DNA of 64,000 bases from Helicoverpa zea. Lineage: Eukaryota > Arthropoda > Insecta > Lepidoptera > Noctuidae. Positions 33,009 through 45,978 of the stretch are shown piece after piece. The notes under the pieces were generated by a model. It was not told the DNA's origin. It saw only the letters and a program-made list of their open reading frames with translations, and did not search any database. Numbering within the stretch: the first letter of the stretch is position 1; every line of letters begins with the position of its first letter. Position numbers and translations under genes: made by a program. The stretch is from positions 3,906,001 through 3,970,000 of the forward strand of contig NC_061469.1 in assembly GCF_022581195.2 (NCBI RefSeq), written 5' to 3'.

Positions 33009-34289
33009 ATAATTACTCGTCAGTTAGGAGCTTTTCTGTATTGTAAACGTCTGTTTCGATCGATTTGTACGTCTATATTTCAGTATATATAACTCTAAAA
33101 GCGTCTCAATAGCTTTGAGACACGTTTGGAAATACATAACATGTCTGAAAACTTCTGACGCTACTTTTTGTAGATCAAAGTAAAATCCAAATTCCGAGTT
33201 TCAAGGTACGATGAACCAAGCGTTTTAGGAAAAGTTGGTGGGCTATTTGAAAATCTCAAAAGTATTACCTACATAACTTGGGAAATTTTCAGGTACATAT
33301 AGCTTCATTTTAGTTGTAAAGTTTCATTTTAGGTGGAGAAATACTATGACGTCCTATCATTGATAGAATTGCCATTAGCAATCCCAATTGATGCAATCGA
33401 CATTCGTTCCGTGTAGTCAAAGACAGAAAATCTGACATGCATTCTTACTTAAAGGTAACGGGTTACCGCGGCTTGAGGTCAAACGTTTTGTGACAAATCT
33501 AGTCCTCAGCTGCATCCAATTACACTGGAAGCTGATCCTGAAATAGTTAGGAAACTTTACTGTGCTATTTGTGACTGCGGGTTCAAGGCAAAATTTGATT
33601 TCACAAGTCTTATACGAGCCCATGAATGAAACTAAATGACCGGTATATGCCAGGGTGTCACCGTCGACGGAGACGTGTAGGATGACATTATCAGTTAGGC
33701 AAAGGCTAGGCAGATGATGATGGCGTTCTAATCCCAAGCCATTTTGTATAGTAACACGTGTAGCTACCTAATTCTCACAACTAAATTAAGCCGCATGCTT
33801 GCAAGCGTTACATGGCCCAAAGGATATGCGTGGTAGTGTGTGATACGCCTACGTGCGAAGTTCCTTGATTATACAAGTGTATAATATTCAAAGGTGAAGT
33901 TGGACTTTTGTCTAGCACGTGCGAGAAGCTTGTGGGTGTAACTGGTACAAAGCTACCAAGAAGTTGGTGACATTTCAAATGTCACTTATTTGGTGTGAGT
34001 GCTTTTTCTTCTTCCTGCTTAGTTCCCATTTTATTTGGGGTTGACGAAATCTGTTTTTCGCTAACATTCCTTTTTGTCAGCAATCATAATATTATTCACT
34101 TCCTTTTTATATATCTCCTTTTTTAAGCATATATTCGGATTTATTCGGTCTGCCTCTTCCTTTACATCCATCCACATTCATACCATTGTAGCTTAAACGC
34201 AAATCTCTACCAAGATCTTCATTTGTTCAAGTTCAGTTAAAAGAATCGAATGTTGTTCCGGTGGCGATTCCACGCCTGCATTAATAATT
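33009..34289. other. Intergenic with a small LINE relic
   Basis: No gene. At 33503-33555 the string CAGCTGCATCCAATTACACT followed by GGAAGCTGATCCTGAAATAG is a worn copy of a moth LINE 3' end (compare 36050-36110). A 106-codon minus frame over it is incidental. Confidence 0.4.
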
Positions 34290-34412
34290 GGGCTAGATAT
34301 ATTATAGTACACAAGTATTTGCGCGGTTACAGGTGCACTCACTATTCCCTCATTCTCATATCCCGATGGGACGCTAATATAACACGACCGGAGAGAGATC
34401 AGGCGCAAGATA
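34290..34412 (-). mobile_element. Family D repeat, reversed partial copy
   Basis: GGTTACAGGTGCACTCACTA, ATATCCCGATGGGACG, GACCGGAGAGAGATCAGGCG: the reversed order of the copy at 10825. Confidence 0.65.
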
Positions 34413-35971
34413 CACTTATTGATTAACGTCTGGTAATAAATACTGTAAGTATTTGAGCTATATTACATAACAATTTGAGTAACACAATACGTTTTCAAAC
34501 ACAGAATTCCGTTGAAATCTTAAATCCGTTTTAAAACTAGGTCGTTTGTTTTCTCACGTCTTTTTATTTATATTTCCGACTCTTTCGTATAGTGATGATG
34601 ATTTAATACATACGGGAAGGTGCTCCTTGAAATGTTATTTATATAAACGTAAATATATGCTTGAAATAATGTATCACCAGCCAGATTTTTTGTAGAAAAA
34701 TGATAATAATTTATTATTGAATACACATGGCTGGTATAGAGTTCCACATACTGATATAGAGAAACTAATTTCAGCTAGCGGTATTTCCGAGTCACGTAAT
34801 AAAGCATGTTAAAATAAAACATTTAACACAAACTACAGAATCTTTTATCTCCATAAACAGGCTTTTAATAAACAAAGCATATTATTCTTTTTTATGTGTA
34901 AATACACACATTCAGCTAACCGTCTATACTTTCATACACCTTCGTTTGCAAATAGTTTTTACAATTCCACAACTGTATGCAGCTAAATACGAACAATATG
35001 CGGAATACAAAACTATTTGCATTTAGCGACAACTCGTCTCTGCAACCGAAACAATTTCTTTGTTCAATTAAATTAAACATAAAACCAAAGAGCTCCATTT
35101 CTTAGTTATAAAGTTGTTACACAGGAATCTTGTTTATTTCGGCTGACAACATTTCCCTCCTCTTCTGCATTTTAACGTTTTCTCGCAAGAAGTTTTTACA
35201 AATTAAGTTATTTAAATACACCTTGTTATTTGAAAATATTTCTAGAAGAAAACAAAACATAATACAGTTTCTAGGGTCATGTTTAGACGAAACGGTCAAA
35301 TGCCCATTCAATCCGTACCTATCAATTTGTTTTTATAAAGAGAATAAAAGAATGCTCTGCACCTGTCTATATTAAAATCACAGAGAAATATTACTTACTC
35401 AAATGTTGCAAAAAAAAATCGCTTGCTTCGGTTCTAGTTTATTCATTGTCTAAACGAACCCTTATATTTTTCTTCAAGTCCCAAGTTACTATGACAATGA
35501 CCCAGTAAGTATCGTAGTAGATATTTAGGAGCTTATTTTAAGCCTTACACATATTATGAGACCTTACTCAAGTAATATAGTGTATATTTTAAGCTCTTAA
35601 AAAATCCTCGTTGCATAATTGGTAGCCAACAAAACGTCTGAAATGTGACACGTTTCATTGTATTCCGTTTCTTTTGTTTTTCCTCGGCATGAGTTTCACT
35701 CATCCCCGCTCATGAATAAACAAACTCTATTTATAAAACCTACGATACACGAGCGTATTCGCTTTCAATGAAAAAAGTATCGCGTCGTTTTGTGTAAACT
35801 TGGGTTTAGAATGGAAAATTGTGACGATATTTGTGTTCTATAAACTTTTTTGTAAACAATGGTTAAGCGCTGTATTGCCAACTAACAAACTCTATAATAT
35901 AATAGACATACGCCCATTAATCCACATTCAACTGGTTATAAAAATGGTTGCACAGTCTTACTTAGGTGGAT
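34413..35971. other. Intergenic, nothing recognised
   Basis: AT-rich; several 60-80 codon frames on both strands (for example 35130-35375 plus) are AT-rich and unrecognised. Confidence 0.45.
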
Positions 35972-36115
35972 TGGGCTGCCCAGGTAACTGGGTTGAGGAG
36001 GTCAGATAGGCAGTCACAACTTGTAAAACACTGGTAGATACTCTAGTGATTCCAGTTATATTGGTAGCCGACCACAACATATGTAGTTGGGAAAAGGCTA
36101 GGCCATGTGCCATTG
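35972..36115 (+). mobile_element. LINE 3' end fragment
   Basis: GGGCTGCCCAGGTAACTGGG, TTGAGGAGGTCAGATAGGCA and GTAGTTGGGAAAAGGCTAGG form a 3' end that I recognise from many lepidopteran sequences. A scrap of the same end is at 59234-59265. Confidence 0.65.
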
Positions 36116-36411
36116 GTCATTTTCAAGTTATTTTCTATCCTAGAACTCAAAATTGCATTTCCTAGTCTTACTGACAGGCCTAAAGAAACCGTCCAGAATC
36201 GGCCTCAGAATTAATTTCTCATAAAGCCAATATACATACTTAAACGGAGTTGGCACACGAAGTAGACGACACTTGCAGTGGGTGCTTACCCGTTTTTATT
36301 CAGATAAGCCATTGGCCAATGTCCTAATAGCATCTTGGCTAAGAGTCTCGACCAACGTTTACAAAGCTATCATAAGGAATTTGGGGAGCGAGTAGACTTT
36401 GATACATACTT

Positions 36412-36556
36412 CGGCAGACAGTTTTTTTTAAGAAAATCTAAATTCCAATCAAATACTTATAATGTGCGGTATGTGCGTACTACCAGTCATCTTCATACAG
36501 ATTTATGAGCCATAACAAACTATCGGCCGACTAAAAGTTTGCAGTGTGCGGTCTGT
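36412..36556 (-). mobile_element. MITE family C, partial reversed copy
   Basis: Contains TCATCTTCATACAGATTTAT, ACAAACTATCGGCCGACTAA and AAAGTTTGCAGTGTGCGG; the other end is eroded. Confidence 0.65.
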
Positions 36557-36730
36557 GTATAACAAGTATGTTCACATTTTAACATTATTATAGATATGCT
36601 TAAATTCCGAGAAAGGACATAGAGGATATCTTATTTTAGACGAGGTAGGTTCATGATGTAGCCTCCCCCAAAATGGGAGTATATCTGCGTGAAAAGCTAG
36701 ATTCTACCCTCATAAAATAATCCGGTATGC

Positions 36731-37698
36731 TATACTTCGGCCGTTCAGAGAATGCGTTCCTGACACCTATCAGTTAGTCACGACTAGTGATGGGCACAAC
36801 ATAACACTGAGTTCGTTACCGTTCCTTCAAAATGAACCGCCGCATTATTTTAAGATTATTTTCGTTTTAAATTGGCGGAATCATTTGTTTTATATTTTAG
36901 TTATTTAAGTGGAAACCAAAAAAAGGTAATATTCATATAATAAAATTGTTTTATTTATTCTTTGTTACAAGTACATTGAATTGAATGTGCGAACAGAATA
37001 TTAATCAGACTCCGATTTGCTTGAGGAGGTGGTGTCTTCATCATCATCTTCGCCTACATGTATAATTATATTATTATCAATAACAGAATCAATCCTGATA
37101 TCTCGGTCTAACAAAAGCCGGGTAATCAAATAAAAACAGATCGAAAACACTTGAAAAACGTGGTCTATGCGCACGAAACGACAACGGACGACTGTTTTAG
37201 CGTCACAAAATGGCGGCCCATAACGCCATTTGGGGTTACCATTTTTAATCTAAGTATAAAAATGCGGTTTGGTCATAGTTTCATTTTTATATTTCATAAA
37301 CGTTATAATTAAGTCTTATAGTCCATTATTTTCCAATTCTTAAAAAGAAAATCAAAACGTATTATTTTATATTATAACTGTATAAGAACAGATTACGATA
37401 CTTGCCTGTTATTTTTAGCACAGCACTACAAAATATAAACCGCTGACATAACCTTGTAATAGCGCAGTATAGATTTAGAAAAATATTGTTTACCAAGTTA
37501 TTTGACACTCAGTTTGGCACAAAATTATAACATTCATTGATTATTGATATAATAATGTTGTTTTAATGCTCCTCAATTGTTAAAACGGTAAACAACCAGC
37601 AAAAATATTTTTATCGTAACTGCAACGCCATTGCAAAGTTACGTCGTCAGTTCAATCGCGACGTGTCAGGAACGCATTCTCTGAATGGCCGAACTATA
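36731..37698 (-). mobile_element. 968 bp long relative of the TATAGTTCGG MITE
   Basis: The left end TATACTTCGGCCGTTCAGAG runs about 38 bp. The right ~170 bp (from about 37530) match the 231 bp elements at 6135 and 57070, ending GAATGGCCGAACTATA. Between them is about 750 bp absent from the short copies. On the minus strand this part ends an open frame (LLLDRDIRIDSVIDNN, then IIIHVGEDDDEDTTSSSKSE) at a TAA (37003-37001). AATAAATAAA follows within 60 bp, which looks like the 3' end of a transposase gene. The bulk of any transposase is gone. Confidence 0.78.
37001..37136 (-). pseudogene. Possible C-terminal remnant of a transposase
   Basis: About 45 codons ending GEDDDEDTTSSSKSESD and a stop, with a poly(A)-signal-like AATAAATAAA at 36955-36964 (minus strand) just beyond. 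It lies inside the long MITE relative and so would be a leftover of the autonomous parent. No catalytic residue is present and the family cannot be named. Confidence 0.3.
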
Positions 37699-40600
37699 GT
37701 AAGATAGTTCCCAAGAAATCCAACTAGGTACAAAGGGTCATATGATAGTCCTAATCTACAAAATCACTAAGAAATAGGTACAGGGATCTACGAGATATTT
37801 GAAATTGAATAGTATCCATCTTTTATGAATGTAAGTACCTAACATTTTATTATTACATACCTTTTTCATCTGTAAGCATTTTATTTACGTATTTTCACAA
37901 AGAAAAGTTGTAATATTTTAAAGGAATTTCGAGACGTTTTGCCTATAACCAAGCAGTTGTCTGAATTGTTAGACCGTTTCGGTTTCAATTGAATACTGAC
38001 AGACTTTGTTAGAAAATTGCAGTTGAATTTAAAAGAATATTATCTGTTATGGAGACAGGATATTCCTTTCACCGTCCAATGAATGCTGAAGTTAGATACT
38101 GTGAAGCTTCATGTGAATAATAAGATTCTATCTAACGTTGACTTTTTATCCCGTATTTTTTCTTGAGAATAAAATCTTAGATTGAAAGGCATCTATAGGT
38201 TTGGTGTTTTGCGAAACAAAACTTAAATCCTACTCTTATACCTATTATTTTTATACAGACTATTTTTTTCCATACTATAATGCTTAGCGACAAGACAACA
38301 TAACACAAATCTAATAGGAAATAAACCAAAGTCAGTCATTACTTATTTCAAAAGACACTCTCAATTTCAATTCCATCGAAGATTAAATTTTTCGGAAACT
38401 TTTTTCTTTTAAAAGAAAAGCGATGACTTCTGCACAGCAATCAAAGTTCCAAAACAAATTATCTGGAGATTTCCCCAACAATCAGAGAACGCCCAGATGT
38501 AATTTTGCGGAAGACTACTGGAAGTGACAAGACAATGAGTGTTGATAGAGAGATGGGGCTGTACTTATATGAGTGCATTGTTCTCGGGTCTTACATTCGT
38601 CTTCTTTGTCCGCAGAGCGCAGTTCTGTAACTGAGCATTTCTGTAAATTGTTATAGCTGTGTTTTAGGTAGAATTTTTCGATCGATGGTGATGGGAATGC
38701 GATACCTAATCATGGTTGTGGTGTATAACTTTTAGATAGCAATTATAAGAAGATAGATTGTGGATTATTCAAATTGTATGGTTGTTAAAAAAATTAAGAA
38801 AACTTAAGACTTCACATGCATTACGATGTTTGATGGCGAGACATAGCGTTCTATATACATTATTTTGACATCTCTAGGTACTATTGATTACCTATATTCT
38901 GCAAATAAAAATATTTGATTTGTTTGTAGTTTATTTTTATCCGTCCTATTGCACCTATAAATTATTTCAATTGTAGGAGATATGAAGTAGAACTTAAATA
39001 TTCTACAACGAAAGGAAAGCCAACTTGCGCTCTATTTTTAGATTGTACACCTCACATAAAATTTCATAATGATGCACAAATTATATTCTAGCACAAAATA
39101 CCAGAACAGCATCTACTTTATCATAATCAAAGCGGTCTCGAATATCGTGTGGCATCGTTAAAGCTTTGTCGATTAGACTTTATGCACAGTCATTTATTTT
39201 AACCAGAATGCTATGCGATAGGCTTATCTCGTAGCGAGGGATTTTCACTAAAGAGTTTATATTTCCTTACACGGGAATTTAGAGGTGGATTTAAGGAAAA
39301 TTGTAGGTCACTTTCCTGTCTTGTTTTTATTAATTGTGAAGTTAAAGCTTGAGGAAGAGGAAATTTTGTTCAGGTTTGTTACACGGCTTTTTAATACTTT
39401 GGGTATTATTATGACCTATTGTTATAAATGTTATAAGAAGGGGCTTTGTTTGCTTTTGCATTAAAGCAGCTGAACCAATTAAGATGTTGCTTACGTTTTT
39501 CCCTGGATTGTGTCCTGGGAGAAGACAGCTTTTTGTCTGTGTGAGGAATTTCTTAAGTATCTCGGTTAAGATTTATAATACAACCTAGCACCTAATATGC
39601 CTGTGTTGTGCCTTCCTCATTATGCTTTTCTCAAAGATTTTTATTAAAATATTGTCTCTCGCATCGGCCTTAGAGAGCAGTTACAAAATATGCGATCTAC
39701 GATAGCATGAAGTTTTAGCATATCGCCAACGGTTCAATATTCTAATACGATATTTTATGAAAATATTATACCGAGATCCTCGCCATTAGAAAACCGATTA
39801 CACTGCTTGACATTTCTATAAATTGGAAAATTTCCTACGAGCTTTCACGCAAATATAATCCGATGAAATAGTTACATGCGCTAAAAGTTCAATTTTTTAC
39901 GCCTTCCAAGCTATCATTATTCTTGACGTCTTATTAGATGCGCTCAGAAAGATTTCTTAATAAAGAAAACAGGCCCCATTTTCTTTCAATCAGGCGGAAT
40001 TGGATACTATTTGATATTCCATTCCAAGAAGTATACATAACGTTCCACGTTCGAGATAAATGCTGCATCTTCATAAACGGGGGTGTAGAAATCTATCATA
40101 TATTAACAATTAGCCCAGACAGCACCCGACGTACTTATCTAAGTAGGTAAACCTTAACCTGAAGATTACGACAGTTTTGTGCACAAGAAACTAGACTATA
40201 ATGTAGGTATGTATTATCTCGCGAAACCGGGTGAGCCATACTTGTGTATTTAAAACTTTATAAGTGTAGACTATATACATGAACATTGTCTTAATATGAC
40301 TTTTAGCTTATGTGCATTAACTTATGCACTAGGATATTGTGCATTAACACTGTATGACTCATACCACTAATAATATAATTATAACACTAAACACTTTAAA
40401 TAATTAAGTGACAAATCAAATAAACACGAAACAAAACCTTTATTCATTTAGAAAGTTTACTTACAAAGCCTACAATTTGGGAGCACATCTGCCAAAAGAA
40501 TGCAGCATCACTTCATTAGACCGCATTTGTAACGGCCTCGCTCACTAATCTTTGCACATCGTTTGTACACTACATTATGTTCAACGTAGTTTTAATGACT

Positions 40601-40799
40601 CTGCTATAAAGAACGGCACAAAGAAAGCTGTTATTTGAATTTAAATGATGGTTTGTTTTGAGTTAAAACGTAACCTACTTTTTTGTCTTAATTGTACTAT
40701 AATTCTTCAGGGTTTTGCAGTAATAGACCTGTCTTTAATATTGTCTGCTACCCCGATATATAATATTTATAACTATGTGTTTTTCGCTATTCAAAGCCG
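37699..40799. other. Intergenic, nothing recognised
   Basis: Three kilobases of AT-rich sequence with no convincing exon, RNA or repeat boundary. A 70-codon frame at 39938-40150 is not recognised. Unannotated host regulatory DNA is possible but not visible. Confidence 0.5.
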
Positions 40800-40973
40800 G
40801 ACAGATAGAGAGACAATGTTGCTTTCTGTATGTCGCACTTTCACTCCAAAACTACTCAACCGATTTAAATGAAATCCGGTACAGAGTTAAAAGAAGGTAC
40901 GTAGGCTTTTTATTCGGGTGCAAGAAGTAGTTCCCTCGGAATGAGGGTGGAACAACAGGGTACATCTAGTAGA
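40800..40973 (+). mobile_element. Family B repeat, diverged
   Basis: GTCGCACTTTCACTCCAAAA, CTACTCAACCGATTTAAATG, AAATCCGGTACAGAG, AAGAAGTAGTTCCCTCGGAA and TACATCTAGTAGA follow the family order. Confidence 0.65.
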
Positions 40974-43626
40974 TAAAATATATCTATATCAATATATTCA
41001 AACATGTATGAGTAGGCACACCTGGGGCAAAAACCCAAGAAATAACATAAGGTGTAACATATAAAATTGAAATATTGTTTACAGATTACATTCCAAATGA
41101 AAATGGAACCCTTTTAACAAATGTACCGAATCAGAATAATGTTTTATCGCCAAAAAAGATTTCATATTACTTTTACGAGTCTGTGAGCTTTACGAGCTCG
41201 TAAAATTCGTTGTTTCGTTATTAATTTTAAGATTTTTTGAACAAGGTATATAACAACATATGGTGAAATAAGCATCTGATTAGTGGTAGAAGGTAGTTTT
41301 TTTACAATTGTTTTAATTTAAAAATGATTGGGTAAGTGTATAGACATTAGAGTGCGATTATGTTTAAAAAGGTGACTTTTAAAGAAAAAAAAAAAACTTC
41401 TAAATAAGTGATAAAAAAATCCATAAGACTTTCAAATGGCTTCTACCATTTGAAAGTTTGGAAAAACTTGTGGTCTAGCAGTAAATTGGTCTTGAAAATC
41501 TCCAGAAACCGTGATAAAGTCGTTTGAACAAAGTTGTACTAACTAAGAATAACGTTGCCAATTATAGGAGTTTGTGAGAGTTCCCATTCAAATATACTAT
41601 ACAGTAGCTGCAATTAAATTGTTAATACCAAAAGTTGTCCAGTAATTTTGGAGATTAGAATCGTATTATGTACTAACTGCTTTAGGTACTGTTAATGTCT
41701 TAACACTTACTTTAAAATTAATTCGTTTATGCCGAAATGGGACTTCATTTCCTAGGAAATAAAGTGATTTTCAAACTTTTTGGAACTGTGGTGATTATTT
41801 AAAATTGAATGTGAATGTATCTTTGTGTCTGTGTGCAGACCATTCATATTTACTTTTGTGTTCATACTGTAGTGTTGAATCACAAAAGCAATTTTTAGAA
41901 AAAAATGTGGGTGTGTCAAAAAAATACAATTTTAACGCATTCCATTTCACTCTGCTATCAATTCTTATTCCTGTCCCAACGTGAACGACCCAATAATTAT
42001 GACAAATGTTCCGCAACGCTGACAATCCGCGTATCTACTTGGACCAGTCTGTCATAATGTTTTCGACACGTCCACTCGTCCGTAACACCCTGTAGCTACG
42101 TCAATACAATGGTCAACCTACGTAATATTTCTGTTTTTGACACCACCCTGTTTACGTGAACAAATCTATTGTGAATTTGATTTGAATTGACAGACAGTGG
42201 TTGCGAACGTTGGTCGAACAATTGTGTTAGTGATGTTCGTACCTATCAATTTTTATGAAGGAAAATTGCGATTGTTTCTATGTGGTTAAATGGTTCTTTT
42301 ACAGCCTATGTTTATGGCTATATTAACTTTAACGCGTAGCTATTGCACAGCTATTGTACTGATGCATGCTGCTGATACCAACATTGATTTGTCTGTTTCT
42401 ACATTGTGGAGTATGTCTACAGTACTTGCTCAAATAACACTGCCGTTCCGAAATTCGTTCCTAGAGACTTTACGATACTCAAACACGATCAAAACACTAC
42501 AGCGCTCGCGCAAGGTATCGCAAGGCTAACTAATCGAAAATGTTATTTTATGAGAATCCTTACACACTGGCGGGATATTCATACACAATCCGAGGGCCAA
42601 AAATCTGTCGCGCTGTTTGAAATGTCTTACTTTGCACCGGTAGTCGTCAATTGTTTTTGCTAGTTTGAACATCTCAAAGTGTGAAAGCGCTTAGACTGTA
42701 TGCAATCATAGTGATCTTTTGTAAAGAGTGATCAATGTAGTCCCAGGCTTTGGTCCACATATATCATTTATACAATATAATATAAGTCCAAATGGCTTAC
42801 CATGGCTTTGGAGGGACAGAAACGTCTCTGTGTGAAATGGATGGTCATCCAAGAAGGTATGGAGGTATATCTTGATCGATCGACCTTTTCAGTTAATTCC
42901 TAGAGGTCTTTATTTTGTTCATATGTTATGTTGTTTTGTACTATTTCCAGTAATTCCTAACAAAATGCTTTCCTTGATTCCGCTTCTGAGAAATGAGGCA
43001 TAAATATTATAACGCTAAAGAGTTTGTTTATTTGCTTGAACGATGTAATCTCAGAAATTAAAAGACCGATTCGACTACTTATCGAGTAAGGCTGAAGGCA
43101 AGTTTTATTTCGTCAATTTAAGAGAAGTTCTTACGTGACACGTGTAAAAGTATTGTCAAAAGTTAGTGCTGTATACCAGTATGTTGGCAATACAATTAAG
43201 TGTAGAATCCACTGGTGCATTTATGAAATTGTACAACTTCTAAATTGTAAGGTATATGTAGGACACGTGCCAACTTCCAGTAGTGGCCAGTTTGAGCTCA
43301 GCTGGTGTCAACATAAATGACAGCTCATTTCATTAGCAAGAGAATCTGTATGAAAATTTCACTCTCAATTTAACGTTTGCGGAAAGGTAAGAAAATAAAA
43401 TAAAATTCAGGAAATAAACTTCTTTAGTATCAACGTTTTTTCACGCTCTGGTGGAAAAGATTGTAAGTCCGTTCTAGAGGAAGTCCAAGATGTAATGAAG
43501 GAAATATTTAATTAACGGCACTGGCAAGACGGTTTCAGGAATGAGTCAAAAAATGTTCACTACGACACTAATTATGTATTAGTAGATCCATTCTGGGCCT
43601 TGGTCCCAGTAGAATTCTAACTTAAT
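40974..43626. other. Intergenic, with one small hairpin
   Basis: No gene was recognised. A perfect 12 bp hairpin (ACTTTCAAATGG, 6-base loop, CCATTTGAAAGT) lies at 41428-41457. Frames at 42290-42663 overlap one another and have no family resemblance. Confidence 0.45.
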
Positions 43627-43752
43627 GCGAAAGTTACACTGTCTATATGATTGTCGCGCTTTCAATGCTAAACTACTGGACACATTTAAATAAAATTTGG
43701 TACAGCAATACTCTGGAGCGTGACAAAGACATACCTCGGCTACTTTTACGCA
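43627..43752 (+). mobile_element. Family B repeat, 5' part
   Basis: GCGAAAGTTACACTGTCTAT, CGCGCTTTCAATGCTAAACT and AATAAAATTTGGTACAGCAA match the family start. Confidence 0.6.
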
Positions 43753-43980
43753 ACTAGACTACAGGGGCTGGTAATAATAACCTTTAAACCTAACCTAAAC
43801 ATATTGTATCAGCACCAATTTTAGCAGCAACAATTACCAACAGAAAATCAGACACTCAAAAGCCGAAAAAGCGAAACATAAAACATGAAAAAAGCCAACC
43901 CAATTCCGATGTCAAATTATCAGCTTTTCACAGCACAGCGTTTAATACAATTTATACAAAGGAACTGGCTTTCAATAAGA

Positions 43981-44466
43981 GTGCTGCACACTGCAAACTT
44001 TTAGTCGCCCGGTACTTTTTTGGGCTCATGAATCGGGTAAGATCAGGTATTTAGCCGGTATCATACCCACTGAAAACTTTGGTTGAATGGGCGTGACGAC
44101 AGGGTTAAAAATATAATTAGTCAGAATTTTAGATGGACAAAAAATATGGGACACGTATTTTTTTTTAAACCTTACATTAAATAAGTACTAAGATATAACG
44201 CAAAAAAGATGTAGAGTGGGTTCTAGTGAGGTCACATTTAAGTTAAATGTGTACCCAAAAGTGAAGTAACACAAAATAAAAACGTCTTGTATCTTGCTTT
44301 TTATTGGTCTGTGAGAAAAGAAAAAGTACGTATCCATTATTTTAGGGGTATCTGAAAGACGGACTTATTACTTTTTTATTCGTCATACCTATACACGATT
44401 TCCTTGAAAAAAATTGCCAACTATTGGGTCAACTGTCGCCGGCTAACTTTTTAGTCTGCAGTGTGC
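43981..44466 (+). mobile_element. MITE family C, enlarged copy
   Basis: Ends CACACTGCAAACTTTTAGTC and TTAGTCTGCAGTGTGC. The family body is interrupted from about 44090 to 44390 by ~300 bp that other copies lack. That stretch starts TGACGACAGGG and ends ATTCGTCA, so it may be a second small element. Confidence 0.65.
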
Positions 44467-45975
44467 TGGTACTAAAGGGTGGCACAGGCTTCAATTTAAT
44501 TTGTCACCGCGCCACATATCCGATTGCTGATCGATTGGCTCGATTTATTTATCAAGGCCTTTTATGTAATTTGCTTAGTAAGAAAATGTAATTTATTGTG
44601 ACAATCGCAATATATTGCTAGGAATTCCTTTTACGAAACAGTTCGTAATGCGTCCGCCTTTTATGTCGCCAAGCTTTTGTGGTCATATTTTGAGATTACA
44701 TATATGCCAAACTGTCTTCTAGTTTATTATTGGCAGTTTGTTGCCGTATACTTATACAAAAGAAAATTTCCTACTGCATTTGTTTGATCATCTGTTTACA
44801 ATAATCTCAAATACTGCTGCACGCATGATTCATGAAAATGGGTATAGATTTGCAATCAGATTCTTTATAAATAATGATATAATAATATTAATATTCTTTT
44901 TTTGGGATACCTTTGTATCAATATCTAATGTAATCTACATGAAAATATATAAATCGTACATTGGCTTCATACTTTGGAAAAGTATGAACTGATATTATTT
45001 GAAATATGTCTGTGAATTTTATAAAAAATATGCTTTACATTGTAAAAGCTATAAACCTTGTGAATATAATGTGCAATGACTTGTGTTGAAGTGTGATGGA
45101 ATATATGCAAGATGGAAAATTCAAAAAGTCAAGCTTCAACCAAGAAGATTTTCTTGTTATTTTTATATTCTTTCGCTGAAATCACCTTACACCTGTAAAT
45201 ATCCTTATTACATATTACTACTCATCTACTTATAAAATTACGGTAAACACTGACAATTAATTGATATCTCGTTAACGTAAATATAACCTATTTAAGTGAC
45301 AGGACGCTTTACACTTATTGCAACAAAAGGCAACAATTTAATTTTACAACGTCCCAAATTGTTTAAGCGACAAAGAGAACAGTGGCCCAAAACAATTACG
45401 TTGTTCAAGTAACATGATTCCCGGGTAATATACAAAATGGCGATATTAAGCTGGAATTATATTTATTTGTAGTTTCAATGGATATGATAATTGGATCTTT
45501 GAACAATTAACAAAACCTTGGATAAGTTTAAATCGTACTGAAATGAAGGAATACGAAATATAATATCTTTTTTTAGCTATTTTCAGACTTGTGAATGAAC
45601 AATTATTTTATTAATTAATCAATACTTCATGCACATTTTGTACAATCGCGGATTTAATACCTTAGGCATTTTCTTCCAGTCTACCCTTAGGTGATGGAGA
45701 AATAGCATTAAATTAGCAAATAATTTAATAATTGATCGCATTACATGGCACCTTTAATCGGATAAGGTTAAGATTATTAGATTTTTTTAAACTACCCAGA
45801 AAAAGGAGCCCCGCGAGATGTCAAGAAATTATCGAGCATTTTATTAAGTTAGCAAAATCTAAGATATAACGATAATTGACGTTATAGTCTGTCACTTCAT
45901 CTTGTATCCATAAAAAAAACCGAGCGATAAATCCGAAACACAGCCGGTAACAGATTTTTCGCTGTCATAAAAATC
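44467..45975. other. Intergenic, nothing recognised
   Basis: AT-rich; the 84-codon frame at 44738-44992 is not recognised. Confidence 0.45.
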
Positions 45976-45978
45976 CTG

